Source: Odiellus spinosus
Taxonomy: Eukaryota > Arthropoda > Arachnida > Opiliones > Phalangiidae
DNA: 64,000 bases
Reading direction: 5' to 3'
Assembly (NCBI GenBank): GCA_963920705.1
Contig: OY987226.1
Location: 2,916,501-2,980,500, forward strand
A program made the translations under genes and the position numbers. The notes below the pieces were generated by a model, which saw nothing but the letters and a program-made list of their open reading frames with translations, searched no databases and was not told the DNA's origin. This document shows positions 10,841-21,708 of this stretch, piece after piece; the first letter of the stretch is position 1; each line of letters begins with the position of its first letter.

Positions 10841-12574
10841 GTCGAATATTTTTTGACGTTGATCGACATTACCATTGAATATATTCAACGTCAATTTTCA
10901 ATATCCAACTTTAAAATTCGAATTTTCTACGTTCTAACGTCGTATTTGGAAATTTTTCCGTTTTTCGTGCAGTTACAACATTGTAACTTCAGACTGTTAA
11001 AACAAATCGGTTTGCTTCGTAGTCTTGATATAGGCTGGTGTTATATAAGCGTAGCTGAGGTATAGTTTTAGAGATTCTTTATAAGTTATCTAAACCCCTT
11101 TTTGCTTCCCTTTTTTACGGGCTATTGTTCAGGGTTGGTCCCAAAAGTGGGAGTTTAAGCGAAGTAGAAGAGTGAGAGAGAGAATGATTCAGCCAAGCGT
11201 AACCCTGCAATTTTGCTCTGCCATTTTGTCTGTCTTTTATATTAAAAACTTAACTTCAAAATGGATATTATTATAATTAGTTTTAGTTACAGTTCGGAAT
11301 TGGATAATGAATAAATTCGGATATTTCTAATTTCGGATAAATTGTTAATATAAACAAACGCGTATCAAATGGATACGAATTAAACCCGGAGATAAAATTT
11401 TAAGCTTTATTAATAAACAAATTACGCGTTTATTCAAACGGATAATTAGAAAAAACTAATTATCCGTCGATGATAATTAAAATTATCCAAATAGTGTTTG
11501 AGTATCAAATACCAAAATAGTCTTATCTTTAACTATTAGTATTTTAAGTTTAAAGTTTAAACACTTAATTTAATTCATTAAATATTTCATGTATTTAAAT
11601 TTTCATTAGTGTAAATGTAAATTTTTTTCAAGCTTTAGTTTTTACTGAAAATACATCAGGTTTTCTATATGGTTACCTAAATAGCTACACAGAGTAAATG
11701 CCATAAAAATATTTAAAACATTTTCATGCTTATGAATAAATTATACATTATAACCTTGAACCTTAACCTTTTCCTTAATTATTCAGGCTGTTTTCATCTA
11801 TAAACTTGAATACCTTGTTCCAAATTATTTGAATCAATGTATAGAAAACTATAGATGTATTTTTCTGTATCATGTAGAAAGAGCACTCTAGGAAGGGATG
11901 GCGATATTTCCCCTGTAATCTCAAACTGTTTTTTATCCCAACTCTTTTTCTCTCTCTCTTCCCTCTATTACGAGATCTATGGGGAACAAAAACCCCTGCA
12001 CGAAAAAGGGCTATTCCGAACGAATGACTGTTCTTTTTTTATTTTTAAAAAGTAAAGGGTTAGACGATGTGTTCTCTCCCTTTCCTTTTCTCCATTTTCA
12101 TCCATTTTCATCCCATAGGGAAACTAAAGATCTCCTTTATGTATACCGTGTTGCTTTCGAGTTGATGTTTCGGAACCATTTTTCGGAACCTTTTTTTCTT
12201 TATATATTTTTTTCTCTTGGTTTAAAGGTCGATTTTTATTTTTTTCCGAAGATATATTTCGTATATAAACCCTTTAAAGGGATAATTAAGTGTTAAGGTT
12301 AACCTATTTTTAATTTTCAATAATTTAGCTGACAATTTGGTTTCACAATCATTTTTCAGTATAGTTATGTTTATTTTAATATATAGGCCAATTTTTTGTT
12401 CTGTTCCAAAGATATATATATTAGATTTAAACACTTTAAAGGTATAATTAAGTAATATAAATTAATATTTAAATTTAGATTAATAATATATAAAACAGTA
12501 TGCCTTCACCGTTTAGTTTAGTTTTTTTAAAAAAACGTCAAGTTATCAAACAACAGCGTTTATTATTATTTTAA
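10841..12574. other. Array flank and unassigned AT-rich DNA
   Basis: About 11282-11500 has CGGAATTGGATAATG, CGGATAATTAG and ATTATCC motifs that recall family S but cannot be aligned confidently by eye. The remaining frames (66-105 codons near 11855-12434) are Phe/Lys-rich with no known motif. Confidence 0.4.
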
Positions 12575-12581
12575 ATATAAC

Positions 12582-12923
12582 CAGAAGTCGATGAAATCCT
12601 CCTTTGAAGTCTACTACTCTAATATTCCATGTAGCACGCCTCTCGGTATGGGTAAAATTCCCAATTTTACGAGATCGGAGGGGTCCTACTTCATACCCCC
12701 TGTCTTCGGAAAATTGGAAATTCTCTCTCTCCACAAACGACGACGTTTTTTTTTTTTGACGAACTCCGAGGCTGCTAGAGATATTCGCTCGATGAACTCC
12801 CGCTCCGAAAATATCTACCGTTAGGAGGCGTACGAATCGCGCTTTTTGAAACTAACCCATACAGAGAGGGGTAGACAAGACCCGGGAGTAATAGACTTCA
12901 AAGGAGGGTTTCATCGGCTTCTG
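12582..12923 (+). mobile_element. 7-bp-TSD MITE family A, copy 3
   Basis: Complete, 342 bp, with perfect duplications ATATAAC (12575-12581 and 12924-12930). The left inverted repeat has two substitutions (GAAGTCGATGAAATCC). An expanded T-run lies near 12747-12757. Confidence 0.93.
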
Positions 12924-12930
12924 ATATAAC

Positions 12931-13550
12931 CAATATATTAATAGCCGTAAGGAAAAACAAACTGTACTGTAACGCAGTACGCACCAAATTTATATTTTCA
13001 AAAAGCTATAACTCATAATCGTTAAATATGATTTTAAATTACGAAACATATTGCGCATTTTAGGCCCGCGGTCTGGTAAACAACCGCAAATAGTGTATAG
13101 TTTTCTTCCATTCAATTCCAAACGACCCATTTTCTGGTTGAGTAAACAACGCGAGAAAGATTAAGGGCGAGTGAGGGAAACGCATCATAATCATCATCAG
13201 AAAAAAAAAGAAAAAAAAACGTCAAAAAAGCAAAGTAATTTTTCCGGCATTTCCAGTAAGGATTCCGTTCCATTTGGTTCTTTCAAATTCATTTTCGCTT
13301 ACAATATTGCACGGTCGCCACCCTCCCCGAGTCTTTCTATCTCACTATGCCTCTCTATTTAGTGTCTGGTTGGTTTATACATTATTACAAATAACTCTAG
13401 ACTGAACTGTTCTTGTTTTCAAAAAGAGTTTGCAACGACATTTATTTCAATTATGTTCAACATTGTATATGCAGACACTTTGGTTTTCGTTATTTTGCAA
13501 ACACACCCCAATTTAATGTATGAATGTAATATCATCATATATTTCAGTTT
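12931..13550. other. No recognised feature
   Basis: Unassigned. A-rich stretch near 13199-13227. A 63-codon frame at 13171-13362 is low complexity. Confidence 0.4.
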
Positions 13551-13557
13551 ATTTCAG

Positions 13558-13849
13558 CAAGAAGGATCAGATAAGGAGAGGAAAAGTGGGGCTGCGTTGA
13601 GTTAGAGAGAGAAGAGCCAACCTCCCACTCGGGTGGAAAGGGGGGATAGGAAATTCTCGAGGTAAACTGTTGTCACGTGATCGCTAGCTAGCGCGTCTCA
13701 TAAAGGATTCGTTTTACCCACGTGACAACAATTTACCACGAAGCATCTCTACCCCCGTCTGTCCCCCGTTCTCCCAGAGTGAGAGTTTAGGCCGACGCAG
13801 TAGGAGCCGCGCCGTTCCCACTTTTCCTCTCCTTATCTGATCCTTCTTG
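13558..13849 (+). mobile_element. 7-bp-TSD MITE family B, copy 1
   Basis: 292 bp with inverted ends of about 30 bp starting CAAGAAGGATCAGATAAGGA. Perfect 7-bp duplications ATTTCAG (13551-13557 and 13850-13856). The centre has GTCACGTGATCGCTAGCTAG and GTTTTACCCACGTGACAAC, giving two CACGTG boxes. No transposase. Related copies at 15678 (reverse) and 59294. Confidence 0.95.
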
Positions 13850-13856
13850 ATTTCAG

Positions 13857-14910
13857 TAAAGAGTAATGAACAGAAAAATATTTCGCTTTTATTTAAATAT
13901 GTATAGGCCTTTAGTTATTGTGAATAATCATTTAAATTTGGTGTTTAAAGGGGGCCAGGAAATCTGGGTTCGACAATTTCAAGGGTAGAAAATTGTGTAC
14001 ATAATGAATACACATAAATTGAGGCTGTCTAGGAAAAATTTATGTTTAGGGACACTAAAATTGTCTAACTTTTTAATTTAAATTTAAATTATTATTGAAT
14101 TATTTTAGTTAAGGATTTATAATCTGAATTAATTTCTAACTTTACGGCTTCCATTTTTTTCCCCAGTTTTACAAAAAAAAAAAACCTATTTTAACTAAAA
14201 TAAAAAAATATTTTCACGAACCTCTCTCCTTAGAAACTACTAACCTACAAATCTAATATATATTACTTTTACAAAATTCTCGGCATGAAAGTATACTACT
14301 GATAATACGTATCTATACCATTATAAATATACGTATTCATACCTTTAACTGTAGTAAACTCTAAAATTGATACTATATATGTAGAATAAGGTAAAATTAT
14401 ATACGTGTCAGGAGAGACTCGGGGAGTGTTGAAAAAAAGAACCCCAGTTGAGGGGGAAATATTGTCTGGGAAGGAAAATGAGGTGGAGATTCGGAAACTA
14501 GACCTACTGTTGGCGTAATATTTATCATATTTTTTTTCTGATATCATTATTTCGCGTTAAGGGCGACAGGTGTCGCGTTGTTAACCTTTATCTCTCAGAG
14601 AAATGAGAGTATTGGGGGTTGTTTTATATATTTTTCTTTGTGTATAGGGCGGAAATGAGGAAATGAAAAATGCGATTTAATATGCTAGTGTAAATGATTT
14701 GAAAAACCTTCAACTTGAAGCCTTTTTTGTCAATTCAACCAATTTTTTTCATCACGCGTGAAGGTTTAGACTTCGTTTAATTACGTGGTAATTAGATTAA
14801 TCAGGGGAAAGATTAAGAATTTCAAAATTGGTGTTGTGTAAAAGTAAAGTAGGAATTTCAAAAATTGGGTCAAATTAGTGAATTTTAAAATTGTATTAAA
14901 GATATATTAT
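13857..14910. other. No recognised feature
   Basis: AT-rich, including an A-run near 14175-14186. A minus-strand 83-codon frame at 14296-14547 shows no motif. Confidence 0.45.
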
Positions 14911-15225
14911 CAAGAACCCATTCAGGTTCCATAAGAATATGGGAGGGCCGCGATTCAATAACCATCCTCTCAAACTTTGTAGCAAAAGTTCGTCCGCTTC
15001 GAATCGATTTTTCAAGTAAATCACTCCTGACATTATATTATTAACCCGCGCCACTAACGACCTTGACATAATATTTTGGGTAATAAAAATGGAGCCGACC
15101 GAAAAAAGATCTAAGCGTACAAATGTTGCGAAAATTGCGGACGAACTTTTGTTACAAAGTTTGGGAGGATGGTACCAGAGGCTAAAGCTACGCTCCCATA
15201 TTCTTATGGAACCTGAATGGATTTG
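14911..15225 (+). mobile_element. 7-bp-TSD MITE family C, copy 1 (right end eroded)
   Basis: Starts CAAGAACCCATTCAGGTTCC and shares CATAAGAATATGGGAGGGCC, CTTTGTAGCAAAAGTTCGTC and the mirror right arm with copies at 53819 and 61391. The right end reads ATTTG instead of ATTCTTG and no duplication survives. The minus-strand 114-codon frame through it is an artefact. Confidence 0.85.
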
Positions 15226-15670
15226 AAAGTTTATAGTCAAGAAATATATAATTAGGGTATTTGAAATTTATTTAAAAGTTTTAAATTGTTGTAATTTGAT
15301 ATTTCAGTGAAAAGATAAGGGGGAAAATAGGATAATTGTAAATCGGGAAAGAATTTAAAAAGTAAAATATAAGTTTTATAATTTTGAAAAGTTTTGAAAA
15401 TTGGGTAAAAAGGTTTTAAAAAATTAAGTCAGTATTATATTTCCCCCGCAAAATTATGAACAAAATGTGAAAAAAGTTATTAAAAACTAATTTACTAAAG
15501 AGAAAAATAACTCTACGCCTGTAAAAGTGTTCCAAGGGTCGGACATCGGTGTGCAGAGCAAAGCTACCATTTAGGGGCGAAACCCAATGCATTATTTTAA
15601 ATGGCAAAGCTACACCTGAAAAATAAACCTTCTGTTCTCAGCTCCTCGTGCTGTCTATGATTAGTAAATG
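15226..15670. other. Unassigned sequence with a small shared motif
   Basis: CGCCTGTAAAAGTGTTC near 15518 recurs near 33985 and, with changes, at 61730. All three seem to be parts of decayed repeats. Nothing else identified. Confidence 0.35.
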
Positions 15671-15677
15671 CTTCAAG

Positions 15678-15969
15678 CAAGAAGGATCAGATAAGGAGAG
15701 GAAAAGTGGGAACGGCGCGGCTCCTACTGCGTCGGCCTAAACTCCCACTCTGGGAGAACGGGGGACAGACGGGGGTAGAGATGCTTCGTGGTAAATTGTT
15801 GTCACGTGGGTAAAACGAATCCTTTATGAGACGCGCTAGCTAGCGACCACGTGACAACAGTTTACCTCGAGAATTTCCTATCCACCCTTTCCACCCGAGT
15901 GGGAGGTTGGCTCTTCTCTCTTTAACTCAACGCAGCCCCACATTTCCTCTCCTTATCTGATCCTTCTTG
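15678..15969 (-). mobile_element. 7-bp-TSD MITE family B, copy 2
   Basis: Reverse-oriented and nearly identical to copy 1, 292 bp, with perfect duplications CTTCAAG (15671-15677 and 15970-15976). Confidence 0.95.
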
Positions 15970-15999
15970 CTTCAAGTGAGGCTGCCTTCTACAACTATT

Positions 16000-16085
16000 T
16001 GACATATGTATACATATTTAGAAACGTTTTTTAACGATCTTTCCGAAAATATTACTCAATTTCAATTTGGAGTTCATCCTCACTT
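16000..16085 (+). repeat. Interspersed repeat family V, 3-prime part only
   Basis: Shares ACATATGTATACATATTTAG, CGTTTTTTAACGATCTTTCC and CTCAATTTCAATTTGGAGTT with longer V copies; the CACGTG portion is absent. Confidence 0.7.
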
Positions 16086-16340
16086 TCAATTAACATTAAT
16101 ACCTCCCTCATCGTCCTTTTTGGCGCAATATAGAGCCAGACAATTTATGAGGGGACCATATTAGACTCGGCGGTTTTTTTAATGGGCGCGCGAAACATTT
16201 AGGTTGAAGGAAAAAATATAATATCCATTAAGTTAACCCATCCTTCCTGGTCTGAACTGACTATAAGAAAATTAGTCATAAATTTGCAACAGTAGCCTGT
16301 CTCAAATGATTCTAGAAGATTTTTTGTTGTACAGGGTGTT

Positions 16341-16735
16341 TAGCTACGATCACACTAGTATTTCTCAATCGATTTGAAACTGTAAAATCAAACCGTTATT
16401 CGAATCGCCAGGAATCGTTTTAAGCGTCATTATCAGGGGCGTCGGAAGTTATTACTAAGTGGGTGGGCTGAACAAGTTGGCTAAGGTCAAATTATATGGG
16501 GCTCAGTTACCCCAGGTCCGACGGTCGAGGGGGCTTGAGCCCACCCTGCCCCCCCCCCCCCCGCTTCCGACGCCCCTGGTCATTATCTTCATAAATCGAT
16601 TTATCGTAGCTTCATCTATCGGTTGTTGAAACCAGCCGAATCGGTATTGAAACTGGTTCCCGAAGCAGTTTCAAAAAATCGAATCAAAACGATTCGAGAA
16701 AAGATGGTTTCGCATCTGAATACACAAAGTTCTTA
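16341..16735 (+). mobile_element. Family R element, split by a hAT-like MITE
   Basis: Begins TAGCTACGATCACACTAG and continues with GGTTGTTGAAACCAGCCG and GAAACTGGTTCCCGAAGCAG as in other R copies. The 145-bp insertion at 16434-16578 splits it. The right end is eroded or replaced by the outer element. Confidence 0.65.
16434..16578. mobile_element. hAT-like MITE with perfect 8-bp duplication
   Basis: Termini CAGGGGCGTCGGAAG and CTTCCGACGCCCCTG are perfect 15-bp inverted repeats. Exact 8-bp duplications GTCATTAT flank it (16426-16433 and 16579-16586). CAGGGG ends plus an 8-bp duplication are typical of hAT. 145 bp, with a C-run near 16548-16562, non-coding. Confidence 0.92.
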
Positions 16736-16754
16736 ACCTTTTAAACACCCTGTA

Positions 16755-17116
16755 TGTAAATCTTAAAGATATGGCTATATTACTACTTATATATAAAATA
16801 TTTTGACTATAAAAAGCTATCTCTATCTACGTCCGGTGCTTTTACTTTTATATGAGTATATACGCGTATATGCCAAGGCTTAACTTCTACTTTAAAAAAT
16901 ATAAGTAACGAATAAGTTAAGCCTTAGCCATCGCCACCACTTTGCCCAAAGTGCTAGTCTCTATAACTGTCACACAACCCCGTCGTTTTTTACTCTCCCA
17001 TCCAAAATCCGCCTATGGTAAAATCTATATCCTTTGCATCCTTAAAAAGGGTTAAATATTTCTATATATTGAAAAGTGATTCTGTCACTGTTCTTCACCA
17101 AGACCTATGGATTATA
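16755..17116. other. No recognised feature
   Basis: Unassigned AT-rich sequence between two repeat clusters. Confidence 0.4.
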
Positions 17117-17625
17117 ATTTTAGTTTTTACATACGCGTGACGTCGGTTTTACTTTTAATTTTAATGTTCTCTCTTAAGCTACGTTCACACTAGCAACTTT
17201 GAAACCGTTTTCAAAATAATACTTATTTTGAGGAATGATCTTATCAGTTGACCTCGAGACTTTACAATTTGACCTTTCCAAAACGGTTAAAAATAGTTTC
17301 AAAGTCTCTAGTGAGAACTCGTCTATAAAATTACCGAAGAAATCGGCTTACCTAATGAGGAAAAACCTTATAATTTGGTCAAATATGGTCCAAATAACGA
17401 AATTCCCACATAATTAAACCAAATATATATCAAATGAAATAACCAAAATTCAAACAAAAGGGAACCAAAAATCATTTTAAATTTTGGCCAACTTTTGTTA
17501 AATACAATTAGTTATTATATTTGATCGAATTTGGACTATTTCTGATATCTGTTTGCGTATTCTATGGGAGCACATTTAAATGAAAAGCAAAACTGACGTC
17601 ACGCGCGTGTATAAAAGCCTATTTC
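17117..17625. mobile_element. Inverted-repeat element family W, holding a T element
   Basis: The left end has TTTTTACATACGCGTGACGTC and TTTTACTTTTAATTTTAATG; the right end is its complement, with GACGTCACGCGCGTGTATAA. A partial copy at 52300-52366 and another near 59041-59110 share GACGTCA plus the TTTTACTTTTCATT stretch. T copy 2 (17174-17325) sits just inside the left end. Confidence 0.55.
17174..17325 (+). mobile_element. MITE family T, copy 2
   Basis: TTAAGCTACGTTCACACTAG at the left, then GAAACCGTTTTCAAAAT; the right arm ends TCTCTAGTGAGAACTCG, degenerated from GTGTGAACG. Confidence 0.7.
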
Positions 17626-17738
17626 TTGCTATTGATTTCGCGAGATTAGCGCGAAATAAATTAGACAAAGCTCCAATCGAGTGTGGCTAATTTTAAAGAT
17701 ACTGGATCAGTCCTTTCCCTTTGTGTTTTAATTATAAT

Positions 17739-18077
17739 CAGAAGCCGATGAAACCCTCCTTTGAAGTCTACTACTCCAATGTTCCATACAGCGCTCCTCT
17801 CTGTATGGGTAAAATTCCGAATTTTACGAGTTAGAAGGGGTCCTACTTCATCCCCCCTGTCTACGGAAAATTGGAAATTCTCTCTCTCTCCACAAACGAC
17901 GACGTTTTTTGGACGAACTCCGAGGCTGCTCGAGATATTCGCTCGACGAACTCCCGCTCCGAAAATATCTACCGTTAGGAGGCGTACGGATCGCGCCTTT
18001 TGAGAATAACCCATACAGAGAGGGGTAGACAAGACCCGGGAGTAATAGACTTCAAAGGAGGGTTTCATCGGCTTCTG
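17739..18077 (+). mobile_element. 7-bp-TSD MITE family A, copy 4
   Basis: Complete, 339 bp, perfect duplications TTATAAT (17732-17738 and 18078-18084). An open minus-strand frame of 135 codons runs through it, as similar frames do in other copies, because of sequence composition. Confidence 0.95.
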
Positions 18078-18084
18078 TTATAAT

Positions 18085-19018
18085 TTAGAGACACGATCAC
18101 TTTGACCGCCTTTAAGGCTGTAAATTTATAAATCTCCTTATCTCCATCGTTTTTTCCACTATACTGACAGTACATTAAAGATTTCCCGTTTTGATAGCGC
18201 CATGTCATTAAGCCTTAGTCTGAAAAAAGTGTGTACTGAGGGCGGGAAGTGTATTCTTTATATCTGTTATTCGAGTTTTGTGTGGTAACGAATTCGTAGT
18301 AGATGGAACGTAAACCCGATTTGATTCGTATATAATAATACCGAAATTTTTCTTCCTCGCAATATTAAGTCATTAAAATAACTAGAATTAAATATATTTA
18401 TAATTTTCTGTACGTTTTAAATGAATTTCGAATGAATACGGAGATATTTAGTTAAATTTGTTAGGTAAGGTTCTTTAAGTTCGCGCGTATTAACTAGAAA
18501 AGGTCGAACATGAACGAACAGATTTGAATTCTATTTCATCTTTATTTTGTAGCGTGTACGAAGTAAAGATATACCCTTGATTTCCTTTATTTGTTAACTT
18601 TGATTTAACGGAAAACGTAGCTTTATTCTCGCTGACACTTCGAAGTGAAATTGACTATAGATATATAGTTTTTATCCTCTATGGGTTAGTTTTATACTTA
18701 TGGAGTTTTTGTGATAGAACTCTTTCTCCATATAAAAAATCTTTGCTTACTTTAACTGCAAAACGTCGTATGTTAATTTGAAACATTTCAAGTCCATGTG
18801 TAATTTTCAAATAATTATTTCGTGATTTCACAATATGTTTAAATACGAATTATATTTTTTTCTATGGGGACCTAGAATACAGTGACGTATTTTTCACACT
18901 TTACGTGGGTTGACGTCATGGTTTCGCGCTCCTAATTAGCCCCTTCTCGTGGCAAAATGAGATTTTATTATAACCTTACTCATATTTAAACGGGGTTTGT
19001 AAAATATTGCCGAAATGA
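18085..19018. other. No recognised feature
   Basis: Unassigned. A GACGTCA-containing stretch near 18912 is not obviously a W copy. Confidence 0.4.
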
Positions 19019-19226
19019 ATTTCCCTGACTTTCCCAGGTTTTTCCTGACCATTTTTCGATAAATTTCCTGACCACTTCTCATTTTTGTAAACTATAAATT
19101 TACAATAGTAAATATTACAAATCCTTCCCCTGACTTAACCTAAAAAAAAATAGATTTCCCAGACCATATGGGCCCATTTTCAATTTCGCTAACTTTTCCA
19201 GGTTTCCCAAGTTGCGTACGAACCCT
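19019..19226 (-). mobile_element. Family N relative with GTACGAACC end, reverse
   Basis: Repeated complements of the GGTCAGGGAAAA motif (TTCCCTGACTTTCCCAGG, TTTTTCCTGACC) end in GTTGCGTACGAACCCT. It shares this end with 8854-8937. Diverged; no target duplication found. Confidence 0.6.
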
Positions 19227-19877
19227 ATATTTGTTTTCACTAGGACTTTAAGTCTAGAAGATCCTCGTTTTTATTTTACGATGTGTTTTATAATCCTTCG
19301 AATATTCACCCTTTGGTGATATTGAGTTTTTATAGTTTCACTGTCTGCGTGTGTGTGTGTCATCCTGCGAAACAAACATCTGTTCTGTAGGAGTTTTTTT
19401 TAGACGCTCGGGGCTATATTGGCCCCATTTCTAGGGAGACCCTTGATGGGTTATTTTAGTTAGATTCATTGTTAGATTTCAGTAAGTAAAATTCATCGGA
19501 TTCGCTTTAGTTCTAAGACATCCAAAACTTAGAGATCTATAGGGAAACGTTGGTTGGTACTAAATGATATATCAATATTATTCGGCGTGGATGTTTCAAG
19601 CCCTAAGGTGTGATGGTATATATAGTTTGACACGCTTTTGAAAGAAGATATTATAGGGAATTTAATGTCTGTCGGTTTGGTAGGTGTTAAAAGGATTAGA
19701 TTTTACACCCTAAGTGCCTAAATACGTCATATTTTATAGTATGGTGCATGGTCTAAGTCTTCTTATATATATAACTTCCAATATATAGGTTAAATAGATT
19801 ATATTTTAAAGTTTTAAAAACAAGTTGAATTTTCTATCGAAACCCATTTAATTTTTTAGTAAAAATCATTATAAAAC
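19227..19877. other. No recognised feature
   Basis: A (GT)n stretch lies at about 19346-19359. Otherwise unassigned. Confidence 0.45.
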
Positions 19878-20735
19878 AAACATTAATTTTTAATATATAA
19901 CACAAACTTAATTTCAAATATTTGTACATATAAAACATTTATTTGAAATATTTGTACATCATAAGAGAAACATGAATTTCAAATATTTGTACATCATATA
20001 ACACAAACATGAATTTCAAATATTTGTACATCATATAACACAAACATTTATTTGAAATATTTGTACATCATCTAACAAACATTTATTTTGAAATATTTGT
20101 ACATCATAAGAGAAACATGAATTTAAATATTTGTACATCATTTAACACAAACATGAATTTCAAATATTTGTACATCATATAACACAAACATGAATTTCAA
20201 GTATTTGTACATATAACAAACATTTATTTGAAATATTTGTGCATCATAAGAGAAACATGAATTTAAATATTTGTACATCATATAACACAAACATGAATTT
20301 CAAATATTTGTACATCATATAACACAAACATGAATTTCAAATATTTGTACATCATATAACACAAACATGAATTTCAAATATTTGTACATCATATAACAAA
20401 CATTTATTTGAAATATTTGTACATCATATAACACAAACATGAATTTCAAATATTTGTACATCATATAACACAAACATGAATTTCAAATATTTGTACATCA
20501 TATAACAAACATTTATTTGAAATATTTGTACATCATATAACAAACATTTATTTGAAATATTTGTACATCATAAGAGAAACATGAATTTAAATATTTGTAC
20601 AACATATAACACAAACATGAATTTAAATATTTGTACATGTAAGTTCAAACATTTGAAATATTTGTACATGTAACAAACATTTGAAATATTTGTACATGTA
20701 ACAAACATTTATTTGAAATATTTGTACATCATATA
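19878..20735 (+). repeat. Tandem array of about 37 bp, roughly 24 units
   Basis: Units hold AAATATTTGTACATCATATA followed by ACACAAACATGAATTTC or the shorter AACAAACATTTATTTG. Unit length varies from about 26 to 37 bp, with ATTTCAAATATTT and ATTTGAAATATTT forms mixed. Units at the right edge (20630-20700) shorten to ACATGTAACAAACATTTG. Not coding. Confidence 0.93.
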
Positions 20736-20739
20736 GCAT

Positions 20740-21518
20740 GCATGCATCAACAAGAATTGCAAATATACGGACGACTTAACTTAGAGCGAAAGTTTAGCAA
20801 TGTTTTGGTTTATCCGCGCAATTATAAGGATTAATTAACATATCTTTACCACATAAAACAGTATGGGTAAAAATATTGGGGGTGGAGGCCTTAAGTTGCA
20901 CCCAAATAATCTGAATCTCTTGTCAATTTAACATGGTATATTCCGCGCGCGTGGCATACTAATTAAGCGCGGTATTGCGAGGCGTATTAAGCTTGTTATA
21001 TAAGCGTGCCTAAGTACTTGCCAAAGCATGGACGCGCGGACGTCTTTAGATCATATACGTGGCAACATTACCGAAGCTTTAGGCGACATTGAGAAGTTCG
21101 AAACCTCGATATATATGTATAAGCGTATATATATCGCGCGAATATTAGTACGTTAGCACGGTCGAACGTGCATTACCAGTAGGAGGCGCGCTATAGCTCT
21201 CTGATGAAGTGAAGGTTGCCCAACTAGGTTTTAGGCCTAATTAGGAGTGCGCCTAGTCTTTGTTAATGTAATCGATCATAGCTTAACTATCGCTAGTCGA
21301 ACCGGAAACTCGTTAATCTTAGTAAAGGCTTCGATTGGGCGAGTGCCCATGTTTCACCCTATATACTCGTCCACCCCACTCGTTCGCTCCTGGCCGTTGC
21401 CTTTACCCTTTATATTCGTCGATGACGCTTCGCGCGGCAAAGATACGGGCGAGTAAGTGTTGTCGTTGTCATCCAATTTAAAGGTTTGCAAACGGATATA
21501 ATGATACAATTCGTATTA
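20740..21518. other. Unassigned, less AT-rich stretch
   Basis: GC is visibly higher near 20940-21470 with several GCGCGC clusters. A 69-codon plus frame (21247-21456) and an opposing minus frame show no known motif. Not convincing as an exon. Confidence 0.35.
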
Positions 21519-21526
21519 AAAAGTAG

Positions 21527-21700
21527 CAGTGTTGTAGGGACGTGGGTTTTAAAGGCACACTGTACCCCCCTAAAATCTGAGATTGGTTCCAAAGGGGCGT
21601 CAAGAGGCAAAAATCTATCAATGAGGCCTTTCAAAGAAGCGTCAAAATCATATTTATGCTTGCCCCCACCTCTCAAATCGAAAACGTTCCTACACCCCTG
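21527..21700. mobile_element. hAT-like MITE, 174 bp
   Basis: Left end CAGTGTTGTAGGGACGT and right end ACGTTCCTACACCCCTG match as imperfect inverted repeats. Flanks AAAAGTAG (21519-21526) and AAAAGTAC (21701-21708) agree at seven of eight positions. The 8-bp duplication and CAG start fit hAT. Confidence 0.75.
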
Positions 21701-21708
21701 AAAAGTAC

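Larger units (their letters stand above)
16332..16752. mobile_element. TA-flanked element with CAGGGTGTTTA ends enclosing R sequence
   Basis: CAGGGTGTTTA at the left and TAAACACCCTG at the right are exact complements bordered by TA (16330-16331 and 16753-16754). A second element of this end type is at 33909-34118. TA duplication with CAGGGTG ends fits Tc1/mariner-like MITEs. Almost all of the interior is family R sequence. Confidence 0.6.

Noticed and set aside
17661-18068. 135-codon frame and similar frames in other family A copies
   Set aside because: They run through the non-coding MITE including both inverted ends and are broken differently in each copy.
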